DNA of 23,412 bases from NCBI GenBank assembly GCA_964628055.1, contig CAZVNL010000035.1:1-23412 (forward strand), read 5' to 3'. The notes below the pieces were generated by a model. That model saw nothing but the letters and a program-made list of their open reading frames with translations. It had not been told where the DNA came from and did no database searches. Positions within the stretch are counted from its first letter, which is position 1. Each line of letters starts with the position of its first letter. This document shows positions 22,196 to 23,412 of this stretch, piece by piece. The translations under genes were made by a program, and so were the position numbers. Origin of the DNA: CAZBEL01 sp964628055 (lineage in GTDB: Bacteria; Fidelibacterota; Marinisomatia; Marinisomatales; TCS56).

Positions 22196-23406
22196 ATGAA
22201 CCCCGTAACTAAAACTAAGGAAATTGACAGTATATTGGAAACAGTAATTGACCAGGGATTAGATGGCATTTTACCAGCGATGAAGTTGCTGTTTAATTTT
22301 GCCATGCAGCAAGAACGTTCAGAATTTCTCAAGGCCGAACCCTACGAAAGGAATGAGGAACGCATTGGCTATGCCAATGGATATAAGCCCAAGACCGTTT
22401 ATACCCGGATGGGACCTTTAACGGTTGAGATTCCCCAGGTAAGAGGATTGCGGTTTTATCCTCAAAGTCTGGAAAAGGGTTGTCGGAGTGAAAAGGCCTT
22501 GAAGCTGGCCCTAGCGGAGATGTATTTGATGGGTGTATCTACCCGGAAGGTCACCAAAATAACCGAAGAACTCTGTGGCTTCAATATCAGCGCTACGCAA
22601 GTATCAAGACTGACAGGAGCATTGGATCGGGAATTAGAACTTTTTCGCAATCGTCCCTTGGGCTCTTTTACGTATGTGTACCTGGATGCACGGTATAAAA
22701 GGGCCATTACGGCGGTTCTGTCAGGGATTTGGCCGTTTTCACTGCTGTGGGTGTAAACGCGGGGAAACCCCGGGAAGTATTAGGGGTATCGCTGTCCTTA
22801 TCGGAGGCCGAAGTACACTGGTTTGAATTCCTCCAGCATTTTGTGCACCCCGGTTTACATGGTGTTAAGCTCATCATCAGTGATGATCATAGTCGCTTGA
22901 AAGCGGCGCGTCAGTCTGTGTTTCCATCCGTTTTATGGCAGCGGTGTCAGTTTCACCTGCAACAGAATGCACAGGCTTATATACCGAAAAGGAATCTGAA
23001 AAAACCAATTGCCCAGGTTATGAGAGACATCTTCAATGCTCCGGATATTGATGCTGCCAGGGCGTTAGTAAGGGTGACGGTGAAAGCGTGTGAAAAGATG
23101 GCGCCTGATTTTGCGACCTGGCTGGAGGAAAACATTGAGGAGGGGTTGACCTTTTTTGCTTTTCCTCGATCCCATTGGCGCCGGATACGGAGCGCCAATG
23201 GATTGGAACGTATCAATCGTGAAATAGGGAGACGCACACGGGTCGTATCCTTATTCCCTAATCCTGATTCCTGTCTACGTCTTGTGACGGCTATCCTTCA
23301 GGAAATCCATGAGGAATGGATGGTCGGGAAAATGTACCTGAGTAACGTCAAAAAAGAACTTGAAGAAAACCCTGTTACTCAATTTTACAGAAAAATGGTT
23401 GCATAA
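22196..23406 (+). pseudogene. IS256-family (mutator-type) transposase, single -1 frameshift
   Basis: The ATG at 22196 has AGGAG upstream. The first frame encodes the N-terminal region (MQQERSEFLKAEPYERNEER, GYANGYKPKTV, VEIPQVRG, MYLMGVSTRKV) up to the first catalytic Asp in YVYLDARY, then runs out of register to a TAA near 22756. From about 22700 the neighbouring frame continues correctly: GHYGGSVRDLAVFTAVGVN, LIISDDHSRLKAA with the second Asp, WQRCQFHLQQNA, and NGLERINREIGRRTRVVSLFPN with the catalytic Glu, to TAA at 23404-23406. One base is missing in AAAAGGG (22697-22703); adding an A restores YKKGHYGG and about 403 residues, the family norm. All three DDE residues survive, but split between frames. 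It is probably inactive unless the shift is an assembly error. Confidence 0.88.
23365..23393 (-). repeat. Right inverted-repeat end of the IS256-family element
   Basis: GAAAACCCTG-N8-TTTTACAGAAA, the mirror of the left end, lying within the last codons of the transposase gene. Confidence 0.7.
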
Positions 23407-23412
23407 CCATTT

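Larger units (their letters stand above)
22109..23412 (+). mobile_element. IS256-family insertion sequence, right end at or just past the window edge
   Basis: The element carries an IS256-type transposase (frameshifted) and imperfect inverted ends. On the left, TTTCTGTAAAA (22119-22129), 6 bases, then CAGGGTTTTC (22136-22145). On the right, the reverse complements occur in mirror order: GAAAACCCTG (23365-23374), 8 bases, then TTTTACAGAAA (23383-23393). Weaker similarity continues outward on both sides (22109-22118 with 23394-23403), so the element is about 1.3 kb, the usual size. The exact tips and target duplication cannot be fixed because the right flank is only a few bases long. Confidence 0.82.

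Noticed and set aside
1..23412. CRISPR arrays, tRNA or rRNA genes, phage genes, replication origin
   Set aside because: I saw no regularly spaced direct repeats, no tRNA-like cloverleaf with a CCA or T-arm signature, no rRNA-like stretch, no phage structural genes and no DnaA-box cluster. Non-coding space is short and largely accounted for.

Overview
The window looks like part of a Gram-negative chromosome from the FCB/Bacteroidota-like side of the bacterial tree (Neomarinimicrobiota, Calditrichota or Ignavibacteria-like; I cannot settle which). The grounds are an exported protein and a second, broken gene that both carry a C-terminal 'PNPFNP' type IX secretion (T9SS) sorting domain, several lipoprotein-like or exported proteins, a folB-folK-deoxynucleoside kinase cluster, and compact overlapping minus-strand operons. 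Base composition is near even. A run of exactly 100 N marks a scaffold join, so this is a draft assembly.

Layout. 1-1835 (+): the end of an isoprenylcysteine methyltransferase-like membrane enzyme, a TonB-family gene broken by an in-frame TGA, and a 3-methyladenine DNA glycosylase. 1933-7226 (-): exported barrel-like protein, RsmE, HIT protein and SMC. 7308-10862 (-): a tightly overlapping chain folB, folK, deoxynucleoside kinase, a 59-residue membrane peptide, DoxX, a medium-chain dehydrogenase and a thioredoxin-like [2Fe-2S] ferredoxin. 10919-13038 (-): groES-groEL with a perfect CIRCE operator upstream and a hairpin terminator downstream. 13085-16604 (-): YwqK/MORN-repeat lipoprotein, MscS channel, DUF423 protein and dUTPase. 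16654-16753: assembly gap flanked by an identical 16-base repeat. 16835-18270 (-): a protein with a bacterial Kunitz (BPTI) domain, and a RelBE-like toxin-antitoxin locus with an intact ribbon-helix-helix antitoxin, a palindrome inside its promoter, and a toxin gene killed by an amber codon. 18353-20332 (-): a T9SS-type M1 aminopeptidase. 20459-21734 (+): an exported PEBP-family protein and an L-isoaspartate methyltransferase with an export signal. 21750-23412: the frameshifted 3' remnant of a T9SS-cargo gene, abutted by an IS256-family element whose transposase is itself frameshifted.

Most of the window is housekeeping: folate and nucleotide metabolism, chaperonin, chromosome structure and rRNA modification. 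The accessory interest lies in the right-hand third. I see no convincing new multi-gene system. The best leads are the exported isoaspartate methyltransferase/PEBP pair, the Kunitz-domain protein with an acidic P1 residue, and the set of recently broken genes (TonB, RelE-like toxin, T9SS cargo, transposase) among large intact ones.
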